DNA of 64,000 nucleotides from Patagioenas fasciata. Lineage: Eukaryota > Chordata > Aves > Columbiformes > Columbidae. This document shows positions 1 through 11,400 of this stretch, piece by piece. The stretch covers positions 188,956,604-189,020,603 of the forward strand of contig NC_092520.1 of NCBI RefSeq assembly GCF_037038585.1, given 5' to 3'. The translations under genes and the position numbers were made by a program. The notes beneath the pieces were generated by a model that searched no databases, had not been told where the DNA came from, and saw only the letters and a program-made list of their open reading frames with translations. Numbering within the stretch: the first letter of the stretch is position 1; each line of letters starts with the position of its first letter.

Positions 1-727
<727 letters not shown>

Positions 728-2050
728 GAGGCGGTGCGGGCACCCTCTGTGTGCAGTGAATCCTCAGCCGTGCCCCACGATGGCTGGACGAGCAATTCTG
801 AACCTGCAGGAGCTGTTCACAGATGGGACCGTGCAGGAGGTGCTCACAGCAGCGGCTACACGTGCATTTGGGAATTACTTCCCTTCCGTGATTAATCGTG
901 TGCAAGTTAGTACATCCTTTGATGTTTTGCCGCTTTTAATGGTAAAACCAGACTTCCTTTGAAAAGCTGCTCTAATTCAGTACAAACGAGACAGCAAGCA
1001 GAAGTAACCTGCCTAACCTGACATAATTGTTTCAGAAAACTTTTAGAAATGTTCTTGCTGGGGTGAAAGGTCCAGACAGCAGGAAGAATGTGAGAAAAAT
1101 AATGAAACCTGTGTGAAAAATACAAGAATCAGAATGTAGAAAGCTTTTTTGGACTCACTTCCTGCAAACGACTTCAGGGACAACCTCAACAAGGCGCACA
1201 GAAGACTCCCTCCTCTTTCTTTTCCATGCAGCAACTGTAATTTCGACTTCAGGCCAAATGCCCTTTCATAACAGCGCTCTGCTCTGTGTGTGCAGGTGAG
1301 AATGAAGGACGAGAGGATATTGACTTGCAAGCCGGTCAACATCCGTCATGTGTCCACGGTTAAGGGAGAATTGGTGTTTCCTTGTAAAACCGTGGAGCTG
1401 CTCTGCCCCAGCCGGCACTCGCAGCAGGATGAGCGCAGAACCTGCTGACAGGTGGCACTGCTGGCAATGGGGCAGGAATAGGCTGCACGGGTCTGGCACC
1501 TTTGCCTGCTTTTCACTCTGGCCTAAGAAGAAACCTCTCAGAAGTAAATTTTAATAATGGAATTAATTTTTATACTCCTCTGTTTTGCAGTTTTATGATG
1601 AAACTGAACTTTCTCTAGGATATTTTATTTATTTTAATATTGTTGCAAACATTTACTAAGGAAATGATGTATTTTAAGAGGGATTATGTACTATAAAGAA
1701 AAATATATTTGTACAAAAAGTTTTATATTTGGATTGTTGGGGGTTTTTTTTGCTACAAGTCCTTGATGTCGCATTATGATAGAGCTGTCAAAAACGAGGG
1801 GAGCCCCAGTTAGGCCAGGTACTGTCCAGTGTTGTCTTTGTGCACTGAAGTATTCTAGTAATACAGACATTTTAGATTCTTTTTCTTTAAATTAAAAAAA
1901 AAAAAAACCAAACAAACTGTCTGTATGACCTGTTACAACCCACTCCCCCACAGTGCAGCCGCCACAGACCTATTCGCCTACTTCCGCTTCAGTCCTTGGT
2001 GCCTATCAAAACATGTGTCACTGTAAATAAATACAGTTTATTGATTACAA
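728..2050 (+). other. CFTR: CFTR 3' UTR
   Basis: Inferred 3' untranslated region from the stop codon to just past the AATAAA at 2026-2031. It is AU-rich from about 1550 on (for example 1610-1720) and has an A-rich run at 1890-1907 that contains ATTAAA, a possible weaker upstream poly(A) signal. The length of about 1.3 kb is close to the roughly 1.5 kb I recall for the mammalian gene. The ORFs here are shadows and show no homology that I recognise. Confidence 0.75.
2026..2031 (+). terminator. CFTR: Probable CFTR polyadenylation signal
   Basis: AATAAA in the context CACTGTAAATAAATACAG, followed within 30 bases by T/G-rich sequence. It is the first canonical hexamer after the stop in an otherwise plausible 3' UTR. 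Cleavage would fall near 2045-2055. Confidence 0.6.
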
Positions 2051-2055
2051 AACTA

Positions 2056-5000
2056 GTTGGTGACATCCAGTGTCTGCCTCAGAAGCCGCCTGTTGGGCCG
2101 GGCTCCGGGGAAGCACTGGATGGTGCTGCAGGGCCTGGCCCTGGCCCCGCTGATCTTATCCCCGTGACACCCCAGCCGGGTCCCTCCCAGCCTCCTTTAT
2201 CCCCAGGGGTAGTGATTTGGAAAAAAAAGTGCCCTAAAAAGACCCTTTTAAAGGCCACCGCTGCCAGCATTAGCAGCACCACCACTCAGCTTCTTTATGC
2301 AATTATAAATGAGCTTTGTATTTCTTGCATTGCTTGAGCCCTAAAGCTGCAAAGAGCAGCACATGCCCATCTGGAAAATAACCCCGTTGAGGCAGGAGGC
2401 CCCAGCCCGCGGCAGCACCAGCCTGGGCACTGCTGGGCCCGGCTGAGCCTGCGGGCTGCCGTGCTCTCCTGGAGCCGCTGCTCTCCCTCTCCCATGTTAC
2501 ATTTTTTTCTGTCCCTCATCATTACGTATTTCCTCTCCAAATAGATGTTTTGTTTCCGGCTTTTTTTTTTTTCCCATCCGATCCTTCATAATACACTTCT
2601 ATTCTTGTCTGTCTTCTAGTGCTTACCTGTGTCTCTTTCCTTTCTGTCCGTGTGAACGTCATCTCCTTGCTTTGCTAGCTTTCCTCCATGAAGCAAGTTC
2701 TGGATACCCTTGAGCCTTAGTTTCACCACGTCCCTGTTTCTCTACCACTAAGCCAAGCTCGCTTCAGCCTGAAAACCAGCTGTATATTGAAACAGTATCA
2801 CCTTTGAATCCCATCCATCTCCCCTCCACCCCATCAAACTGTTCCCTCACACCGTGTAACACATTTCTCACTCAGCCAGCTCTCCGCTTGTGCAAGTCCT
2901 GACAGCGGCCGTGGCCAAGCCGAGGAGCAACGCCAAGGGTCACTCGTCTTTTTTCAGGACATCACTCAGAGGAGCAGACAAACCATGCGGGAGAGTTTAT
3001 TATCTAAATAAACAAGATGATAAGGAAAGCTCAGCAGAAAAGCAGCACTGTGTCATCGGAACCAGCGTGCACTTCAAAGCTTGCACAATCAGTAGCATTA
3101 ATATTTTGGGGTCATTGTTGAGAGCGCTAAGAGGTGACAAGTTTCAGTGAGCGGACAAGGAGACATTTAAGAAGGGAAAAGGTAAATACAACATAAGCAC
3201 ATATTAGACAGGACACATTTGAAAGCTGCTGATACAAACAGAAAAAAGCCCTGGGAAGGAAAAAATCAAGTAGGTCCTTCAACTGACTGCCTCACGCCCC
3301 CTAGCCCAAGCTGTACAACTCTCATTGAAACAGCTTCTGCCGTCGGTACCCAGCTACCGTGCACCATACAGCCTGTCCCAGCGAGCAGCCTGCAGAAGTT
3401 GTTCTCTCTCTGCCCTCCAAGGGCAGGTGGGAAAAGGCTGGAGAGGAACGTATCATTTCTTTTAGTCCAAAAATGGTATTTCAGCTCCTTTGGAGCTCAG
3501 TCTGGAACAGGAGGGAAGTTGGTACCTGCCTCCCGGAGGAGGAGGAAGAGGAGGAGAGGAGCATCTGCCTCCCTACAGAGGCTGGGAGGCTCACATCACC
3601 TTCTAGACTAAGTGTTCTTGTCCTTGGTGGTGGGACAGCAGCTCCCAGGGCTGTTTGCCGGAAGCTAAGCTGGGAAGTTGCATGTGCTGCTCATGTGGAA
3701 AACGGATCCAAAGGGAAAAAATAAAAAAGGCAAAGAAAATGAGGCCACAACCCAAGCACAGTGGAAGAACGAGCAATGACCTTCTAAACACAGGCTGAGC
3801 ATTATGTAAGAGAGTTTTTCTTTTCATTTGCTTCGCTTTTTTAATAAAATATATTTAAGAAAAATACTCCTCCCAAGGCACTTTGTTATGGAAGACACAC
3901 ACCTGTCCTGTTAAAAGGGGGAGTGGTGTGTACAATATACAGCCAAAGAGAAGAACACGCTGACTCTACTGCACATGAAGATTTAATTTTACACCCTGCC
4001 AGGAAGAAACTGAAAGAAGTTTAAAAGAGTGAATTACTCTGCAGAGGATCTGTAGCTCTCGTTAAGTCCAAAAAAGGGTGGCCAGGCTGCTGGTACAGCC
4101 ACGTCTTAGGACAGCAATGGTCAAGCAAGCTTGACCTAAACAAACTTGAACTCTACACGTTTAGCCATCGTCATAAATCTTACGCAAACAAATAACTAAC
4201 AAAACAGTTTGATAGTCGTCATGAGCGGGAACTGCTCAGTATCTCACTGAACTCAATCTGCTGTTCCAAAAAAACTATTTTGCTTTCACAGTTGCTCAAC
4301 TGGTGTCTTACCAGCTTCAGTATTTTATTATTGAAATACCTATTTCAAAGTCTTTCTCCATTTCCATGAGCCTCATGTCCCCCAGCCCGTTCCAGTAGTC
4401 TCAGAGCTGCTGAACACGCGATGGCCTCTGCGCTTCTCAACTTCTGCCCTGTTCAATCAACAGGCTTAAGTTGTTTCCCTGAAATGTGGCAGCTCTTGGA
4501 AAAACGTGCCTTTTAAAACATTTCCTCACATTAACATTAATTTGGAATTGGTGTTAATTGTTGGAGGTCAGTTCAGAACTAACTTGTTGCATTTTATTTA
4601 CTTCATAAAAAAAAAAAAATCTGATTTTTTTTTTCTCCTCTTTCTGACATAGATTTGGTATTTTAGCTCTACCATTACTTAGCTGTAATTTAACATTTGG
4701 AAAAAAATCACTTTAGAGCTGTGTGTATAATTGTTCACTAATGGACAATTAATTGCCGACTAAAAATCTTGCAAATTAAGCAATGCGCAATGCAATACAG
4801 TAACACGTTTCTTTTACAAATCCTCATGTTCTCCAAAAATAATACCCGGTTCCTAGGGTAAACAATATTGCTACTAATTTATTCACAGGGCTTACTTCAG
4901 TCTCAAAATACAACCCTTGCAAATGCAACTGGAGATTTTCAAGTGATACGTATTTCTCTTCTTTCTCAACAAGCTCCTTCTCACAGTGATCAAAGCTTAA

Positions 5001-6870
5001 ACATGAGAATGGGTTTCCTTAGATTGGCTCCTTCCACAAGTATCTTCTCTGCAAAGACTATTCTGTAGAGACTATTCTGCTGCTCCAATTTTACTGGGAA
5101 GCTGGAGGGTTTTGATTTGTTTTGTAAGTCAGTTGAGCTGTATTAAGAGATGACCCTCAGAAATGCCGGCCCTCTGATGTTGCCCTTGTTGATGAATGTT
5201 GCTGCCTCTGTTGAATGATGGAGCGGTTTCTTCACACTTTTCATTTTGGAGCTCATGCTCAGCAGCTGAATAACAGAGGCGAATATTATCTGATGGACTC
5301 AGGCATTATTTTAAGGAACAAACTCCATGTTCTTTGCAAAACTAAGAACTGGGGGAGACATGCTGAAAGGTTTTATTTTCAGGATTCACCTGAAGCGGAG
5401 AGCTGGAGTGTTTAGGATTTGCCAAAGCCATTAGTGGAAAAGAAAGATCTTTCAAGTTCCCAAGGTTGCATCTAAGGAACACAGTGTAGTCACGGGGTTC
5501 AACAAGAAGTCTTTTCACCGACCTAGTGGCCTGTGGAAGGGATGCAGCCTCTGGGGCTTCTACTTCCCTCCACATGGACAGGGTATCTCCACCTTCCCAC
5601 ACCCACAGCCTCTCTGCTGAGGACACAGGAAGGAATGAAGGAGAAGGATTTTGCCCATGATTAACCCCAAATGAGAGCAGTTGCTGTGACAAGTCAGGCA
5701 TGAGGAGCGCTGATTGTAGCATCACAGCAAGAGACAGAAGCTACTGTGAAGCCCTGGGCTCACAGACAGAGCCTCTCGCACCATCCAGCACAGTCCAAGT
5801 GACAAACCAACAGAGAAGCCGGTACGTTCACATGCCAACTACTGTGGGGTTATGGGGCTCTCACTTGAGGGCAGGAATTGTTAGGGCCTAACGAGAGCTT
5901 TACAGTTACTACAGAAGATAAGATTCAATTAGGAGATCTGCAACACACCCTGTGATTAAAGATTTATGAAGGCCACAGACTGCGTTGAACTGAAAGACAG
6001 ACAAACAAAATGAGAGCAGATACAAGTAAACCAGGTAAAAAGACGCAGATGGAGAGAGATTAGGACAGCAGGCTGAAAAGAAGGGATAACGAGGGCACTG
6101 AAAGGCAATGCTAAATTTAGCAATAGACACCTGACTTCCAAACCATAAACAGATGATCACAGCTACTCTGTCTTCTGCAGATACTCAAACTACAGCACAG
6201 GAGACTTTAGGTTCTCACAGACAATACCGAGAGTCTTACGCTAGATCTCCAAACATGCTTTAGGACACCGCTGACATCTTCCCACACAGAAACACACAGC
6301 TCGCTCTTGATCTAAATGAGGCCTGACATTTGCAAGGTGTATTTTCAATGTAGAACAAATCTAGCTTAGAACCATGTCAGGATTTTTCTTCTTTTCTTAC
6401 AGCTCTTAAAAAAACCAAACCAAACCGTTATTACAAATCCTGATGTTGCAACTTGTGTGATCACTACAGAAAACATTTTCCATGTTGTGCTCCTCCTCAC
6501 CATGCAATCCACGCACAAGCTGCCACCCAGCCACTCGCCCCACGGCTGCACGCACAGGACGCCAGTCGCTGGGGCCAATTTCTCTGACTCGAGCGGTTCA
6601 CAGCTGACTCGGCTGCTAAGAGCCCACTGCAAAAGAAGCATCTTGCTTTTCAGCACCAAAATTACTGCACTAAAAAAAAAAATCCACCTCAACCTCTAGA
6701 GAAATCACCTGTGTTCAGTTATATATTGCTATCTCACAAGAAATTAAGGTTTTAATAAAACAGTGGTTACTAAAGACATGGTACTTTCTGAATATACCGT
6801 GCGGGAAATGATTACAGAAATAAGCTTCTAATAGTTGATACAGAAACACACACACACAAAGAGACAGCAA
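2056..6870. other. CFTR-CTTNBP2 intergenic interval
   Basis: Gene-free interval between two convergent transcription units. It holds GC-richer sequence up to about 3620, then AT-rich sequence. I find no complete gene, no recognisable transposon and no RNA gene. The short ORFs lack protein-like composition. A stretch at about 4690-4815 is rich in TAAT and AATTAA cores and might be a conserved non-coding element. In mammals the corresponding interval is several-fold longer and contains insulators and enhancers; none can be assigned here by eye. Confidence 0.7.
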
Positions 6871-6896
6871 GACAGACAATATGCGGCACAAAAAAT

Positions 6897-6902
6897 TTTA
6901 TT
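6897..6902 (-). terminator. CTTNBP2: Distal poly(A) signal of CTTNBP2
   Basis: On the - strand AATAAA is followed at 20-50 bases by a long T/GT-rich element (6838-6882, read TTGTCTGTCTTGCTG then a TG repeat). This is a textbook downstream element, stronger than that of the 7551 signal. Cleavage would be near 6875-6885. Confidence 0.55.
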
Positions 6903-7550
6903 GACATGACTTTGGGATGATTGTTTTACATATAAAGGTGAAGTGTTCGGAAACAGGTAGGTAATCCTTGCCTCTTCCAGGCTTTTCTTGAGAAAAATGC
7001 TACTTTGGAAATGACAGGTTCGCAAACCCATCTATCTCCCCACAGCGCGTCGGGAGGAAGCTGAGCTCCAGAAATCTGCACGTTCCCCTGCCCGGGGGCT
7101 GAGGTACCAGACCAACCGTGGTCCCTCCTTTCACAGCTCATGAGTACAGAACTGTCGCTACCGCTACCGTAAGGAGGGACAGGAAAAGACTCCCTTTGCG
7201 AGAACTCTCCCTCGGGGGAACATCAGCTACCTCTGTAGTGGGGAAATGTGAGAAAGACTCAATTTGAACTGCAACTCAAGTATCATTTCACAGCAATTAC
7301 ACCTTAAATCCACAATAGAAATGGATAATGTTACCGCTACTACATTATCTCTGATAATACTGTAGGTTCAGATTGTGCTCAAATTCATTTTCAGTAAACT
7401 CTGTTTCTGTAAAACACTGTTATTCCTCGGATACTTTAAAAACACTAATGACGTATATAAAAGTTTTTACAGTATACAAGACAAACGAAGTTAATAAATG
7501 ACCACATTTTCTTCAATTCTACCGAAGAATAAGAGTCTGAGAAAAATATC

Positions 7551-7556
7551 TTTATT
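7551..7556 (-). terminator. CTTNBP2: Proximal poly(A) signal of CTTNBP2
   Basis: On the - strand this reads TGCAATAAAGATA, a canonical AATAAA about 640 bases after the stop codon, with a modest GU element (ATGTGGTC) further downstream. Confidence 0.5.
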
Positions 7557-8193
7557 GCATTTTAATTTCTCAATCTCTTTCCTTTTTTTAAAAGATGAAA
7601 GTTATAACGGAAATTCATGATGTTCTAGATGAAGAGAAGCTTGGGAGAAACAAAGTCACAATTCAGCAGGCAGATGATGGGGAAATCAAAGTATTTAATA
7701 TGGCTTGTAGCTGAAAGTAATTGATCTGCATTTCCAATCATTTTAGTTATTGCCACATTCCATTAATTTTTCATAAGTGAAGATAAAAATGTCTTTAAAA
7801 TGCATGTGCAATAGCTTTAGGCCATTGCTGTACATATTGTGCAACTCATCTGAATGCAGATTAACACATGAAATTAATAGAATATATTTATGTACAGTAT
7901 ATACACAAACAGAATCCTGTGGTAATACCCCTGAATGTTATCATTTAAATGAGTAATTTTCATAATAAAAGAAGAAAAAAAACCGTATGAAGGTGGCAAA
8001 GCTGCCCATTTCTGAAGTTTAAATCAATATAATTTCCAGCTGATTTACATAGAAATAAACCTGTGGTCCTGTACAAACTTTACATTACAGGGAAACAGTT
8101 TCTTTTTAAAAATATTTACATATTTGAGTACTTGGTTCTTTGCAACAGAGATTATATGAACACAGAAAATTGAACGGTAGGCAGGTTTATTTA

Positions 8194-8430
8194 TTAGATT
8201 TTTCTATTTGTTCTTTTTTGTGCAAATTCCAAATCTCTCTTTATGTTATTATCTGCCTCTATTTGCCTTGTATTGCTGCTGCTGCTTTTTTTAGTGTTCT
8301 GAGAAGGCTGCGTGACTTTACTTCTAGGAACAGGAAGAAAAGATTTAACTCTTGAAACACCCAACTCTGGCTTTGATTTACTGTTGCTGCTTTCCACAGT
8401 TCGGCTGCTGCTGAGAGGACGCATTCCACC
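8194..8430 (-). CDS. CTTNBP2: CTTNBP2 exon 23 (terminal)
   Basis: 78 codons plus TAA (8194-8196). The acceptor TTTATTGCTAG precedes G-G-M-R-P-L in phase 0. It encodes the conserved C-terminus with [20 protein letters not shown] and a serine run ([12 protein letters not shown]). It is predicted to be disordered and basic. The serine run is made by near-repeated TGCTGC on the + strand, a possible site of length variation. Confidence 0.96.
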   Translation of the reverse strand, partial: GGMRPLSSSRTVESSNSKSKPELGVSRVKSFLPVPRSKVTQPSQNTKKSSSSNTRQIEADNNIKRDLEFAQKRTNRKI

Positions 8431-11400
8431 CTAGCAATAAAGAAAAACAAGCATTTTCTGTATAAATAATTATTGTCGTTTGACCTGAAAAACAACCAAC
8501 CCACCAACCAACCTTACCAGCCCCTTGTTATTTACAGTTTTGTGCAGTTTAATGTGGCAGCTTCTCGGTGAATGAGCTATGGCGTGTTTTTCCTTCTTTG
8601 ACTGAAAGGAAATATCATTGACACTTAGAGTATCAAAATAAGTCAATGAGGTTTTTGCATTGCCATTGAAAAAAACCCACTTAAATTTCCTTCTCGGAGG
8701 TCTCAATTTCAGAAGTACTCAAATAAAAAAAGATATGTGTTCTTTCTTTCATTACCGTGCAAAAAATGACAGCTGCAGACACACCTAAAAAGGAAAAACT
8801 GGACATGTAGGTAGTTAGGAGCGGAAAATTCAGCTTTAAAGCTTGAATGAAGATACTTATTTTTTTGTACCATCAAGGAGACAAATAATAACAAAATAAC
8901 CGCAACAAAAATAATACTTCAAGAACGAAGTTGAAATCACAGAATCACAGAAGTCCAACCCTTGGTCCAACTCTAGTCCGTTTACTAGATCATGGCACTA
9001 AGCGCCATGTCCAATCTCAGTTTAAAAACCTCCAGGGACGGCGAGTCCACCACCTCCCTGGGCAGGCCATTCCAATGCCTGACCACTCTCTCTGTAAAGA
9101 ATTTCTTTCTAATATCCAGTCTAAATTTCCCCTGGCAGAGTTTAAGCCCATGCCCCCTTGTTCTATTGCTAACTGCCTGGGAGAAGAGACCAATCCCCAC
9201 CTGGCTATAACTTCCCTTCAGGTAGTTATAGAGAGTGATGAGGTCACCTCTAAGCCTCTTCTGATAGTTACATTTTAATCCATAATCTTACAGATTGTTT
9301 TCTTATAAATTAGATTTTAGCATCTCAAATTATTTATGTTATGAAGCCACATTCTTAAAAACTGGACCATATTCACTCTGTGCAAATTTAGACATCTGAG
9401 TGCCAAGGTTGGGTGCGTTGTCACTTTTTGTGCCTTTATAGTCAAGGAGAAAAAGGTCAGTTATGCCATTTGATGCCGGTCACTATCATGTATTGTTCAC
9501 GAGCGATGCCCACCCTCCCACTCACAGAAAAGAGAATTAGGACTGAACTGCCGGCATCAGCTGAATCCATGTTACTCTCTGAGCAGCAATATTAAAGTTT
9601 GTTTTCACCATCAGCTACCGCACTTCACATAAAGGTTGGTGGCATGAAAACTGACTGTTCGTCACGCCTGTTCCTTAGTAAGCCTTGATTCCATCAATTT
9701 GCTTGTATCCTGGATCAAAGATTTTCCATCCCTTATCAGTTTTCTCTTTCTTCTTCACATACTTGAAAACATTTTTTTCTTTTTGTCAATTAAAAAATAA
9801 TAATTATGGGTATGTTTGGTAATTTGTCTCATTGCTGTTGATAAGATCTCCTCTGCTCATGCAGTGTTGCTTTTGCTACCTATAGAATTCTATTTATTTT
9901 GGGAAAAGGATGCTTTTCCAATCTCGGGCTCTTTTTCAGTCACCAGTTCTTGCAGCTGCACATGTTTATCATTGTTACAATTGCCTCTAAAAGTTTGACT
10001 TCTGCTCCCCTAGATTTTTGATACATTTGTTGTTGTAATGACTAAATTTAGAATCAAAGCTTGTCATTCGATTAGACCTTCTTGCCCTCTTGCAAAAGGC
10101 TGGGTTGTGTTTCCTTCATCTTGGCCAACATTTCCCCACAAATATCTGGGAAATAGACTATTTTTTTAATTCTGTATGAAGTATTTTTACCAAGTTCTTG
10201 AAAACACTCCAAGGTAGCTTAGCTTTTCTACATCCAAAATCAAGATACTTATGTCTTACGTTGTTAGAAGGAATTTTAAAAGGAAACAAATCACTAGGAG
10301 AAATTTACAATAGGAACAGGTAGGCCAGCTGACTTACAAATGATCCAGCATCACTACTATGGGAAGCTCTGATTTGGAATGTCTGAAATTAATGTATGCA
10401 GAGAAATATTCAAAAGCAGTGTATCTAAATGTGGATCTGCAATGTTAAAATTGTTTCTGTTCAGCAGAGACTGTTCTCTGGATTTTAAGTACAATTACAG
10501 AAAACATTTTAACATTTTGATTATTTGGACATGAAAAAATATGATGGCAAGGGTGGTAAGTTATGTCATCCGGCTTTAGCTTTTTTAATGCCTAGGTGTC
10601 CAAGTTAAGCTGTTTTTCTGGGCTGCCTCATTGCACCTGCAGAAAGCAGCGTCTCTAGGAAACAACTTATTGGAGTCCACAAAGTGTGTGGACTGGACTC
10701 CAGAGGACCCTGTCAGGGAACAGAGGGAGCACAGACCGCGGGTTCTGCCCTGGCCAAGGCTGATGGGGCTGCGTGCTCAGAAATTATCTTGATGTGCAAA
10801 AACATGAGAAGCAAGAAAGAAAAGGGGAAAAAAGTGCAATAGAGAAAGCGTAATTTTTACTTTATTATCCAAAGGATTAGAACTAAGTAGGATATAATTT
10901 CATTTTCACGTTTAGTAGGGAAGTTAGCGCCCATAAACAATGATTTCAATTTCTGAAAAGAAGAAATGATAGTGGACCTATTAGATCTTTCAGTGTATTC
11001 AGCTTATCTTGCCACTGAAACTGCTCCGACGTCAGTGAAGTTTGTTTACATTTAGACCATCTTTTCCCAGAATCACCCAACTTACAGCGTTTCTTTCGAC
11101 TTTTCACAAATAATATGGCATGACAACTGTATATTACAACAAATAGCTTTTTAAAAAAAGAATATGCTGTTCTTCACAAACTCTGGTAATATGTCTACTC
11201 AAAATGTCTGTCACTGAGAACTTTGACACCAGAGCAGCATGATTCTACTTAGATCACAACACTTAGGACAACAGTGGTTTGAAATCATATATATATAGGT
11301 AACCACAAAAAAGGTACAAAAATAAACCACAAGCCAGTAATTTTATATCAAGAATTTAAGAAAGTTTTGCGCTTTTGCAAGTTTACTGAATAACATTAAT

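Larger units (their letters stand above)
6871..8193 (-). other. CTTNBP2: CTTNBP2 3' UTR (maximal extent)
   Basis: Non-coding region after the CTTNBP2 stop codon, read right to left. AT-rich throughout. Two good - strand poly(A) signals lie at 7551-7556 and 6897-6902. An AATAAA also overlaps the stop region (8187-8192) but is too close to be a likely site. The UTR would be about 0.65 kb or 1.3 kb depending on the site used. Confidence 0.65.

Noticed and set aside
1880..1910. A-run as the tail of a processed pseudogene
   Set aside because: No coding remnant before it and no flanking duplication; fits an A-rich part of the CFTR 3' UTR.
2380..2470. Possible CTCF site in the intergenic interval
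   Set aside because: GC-rich with CAGCACCAGC-like pieces but no convincing full motif by eye.
3219..3724. Two overlapping ORFs of 121-130 codons in the intergenic interval
   Set aside because: Low-complexity Glu/Arg/Ser translation from a GAGGAG-rich run; no splice context and no recognisable homology.
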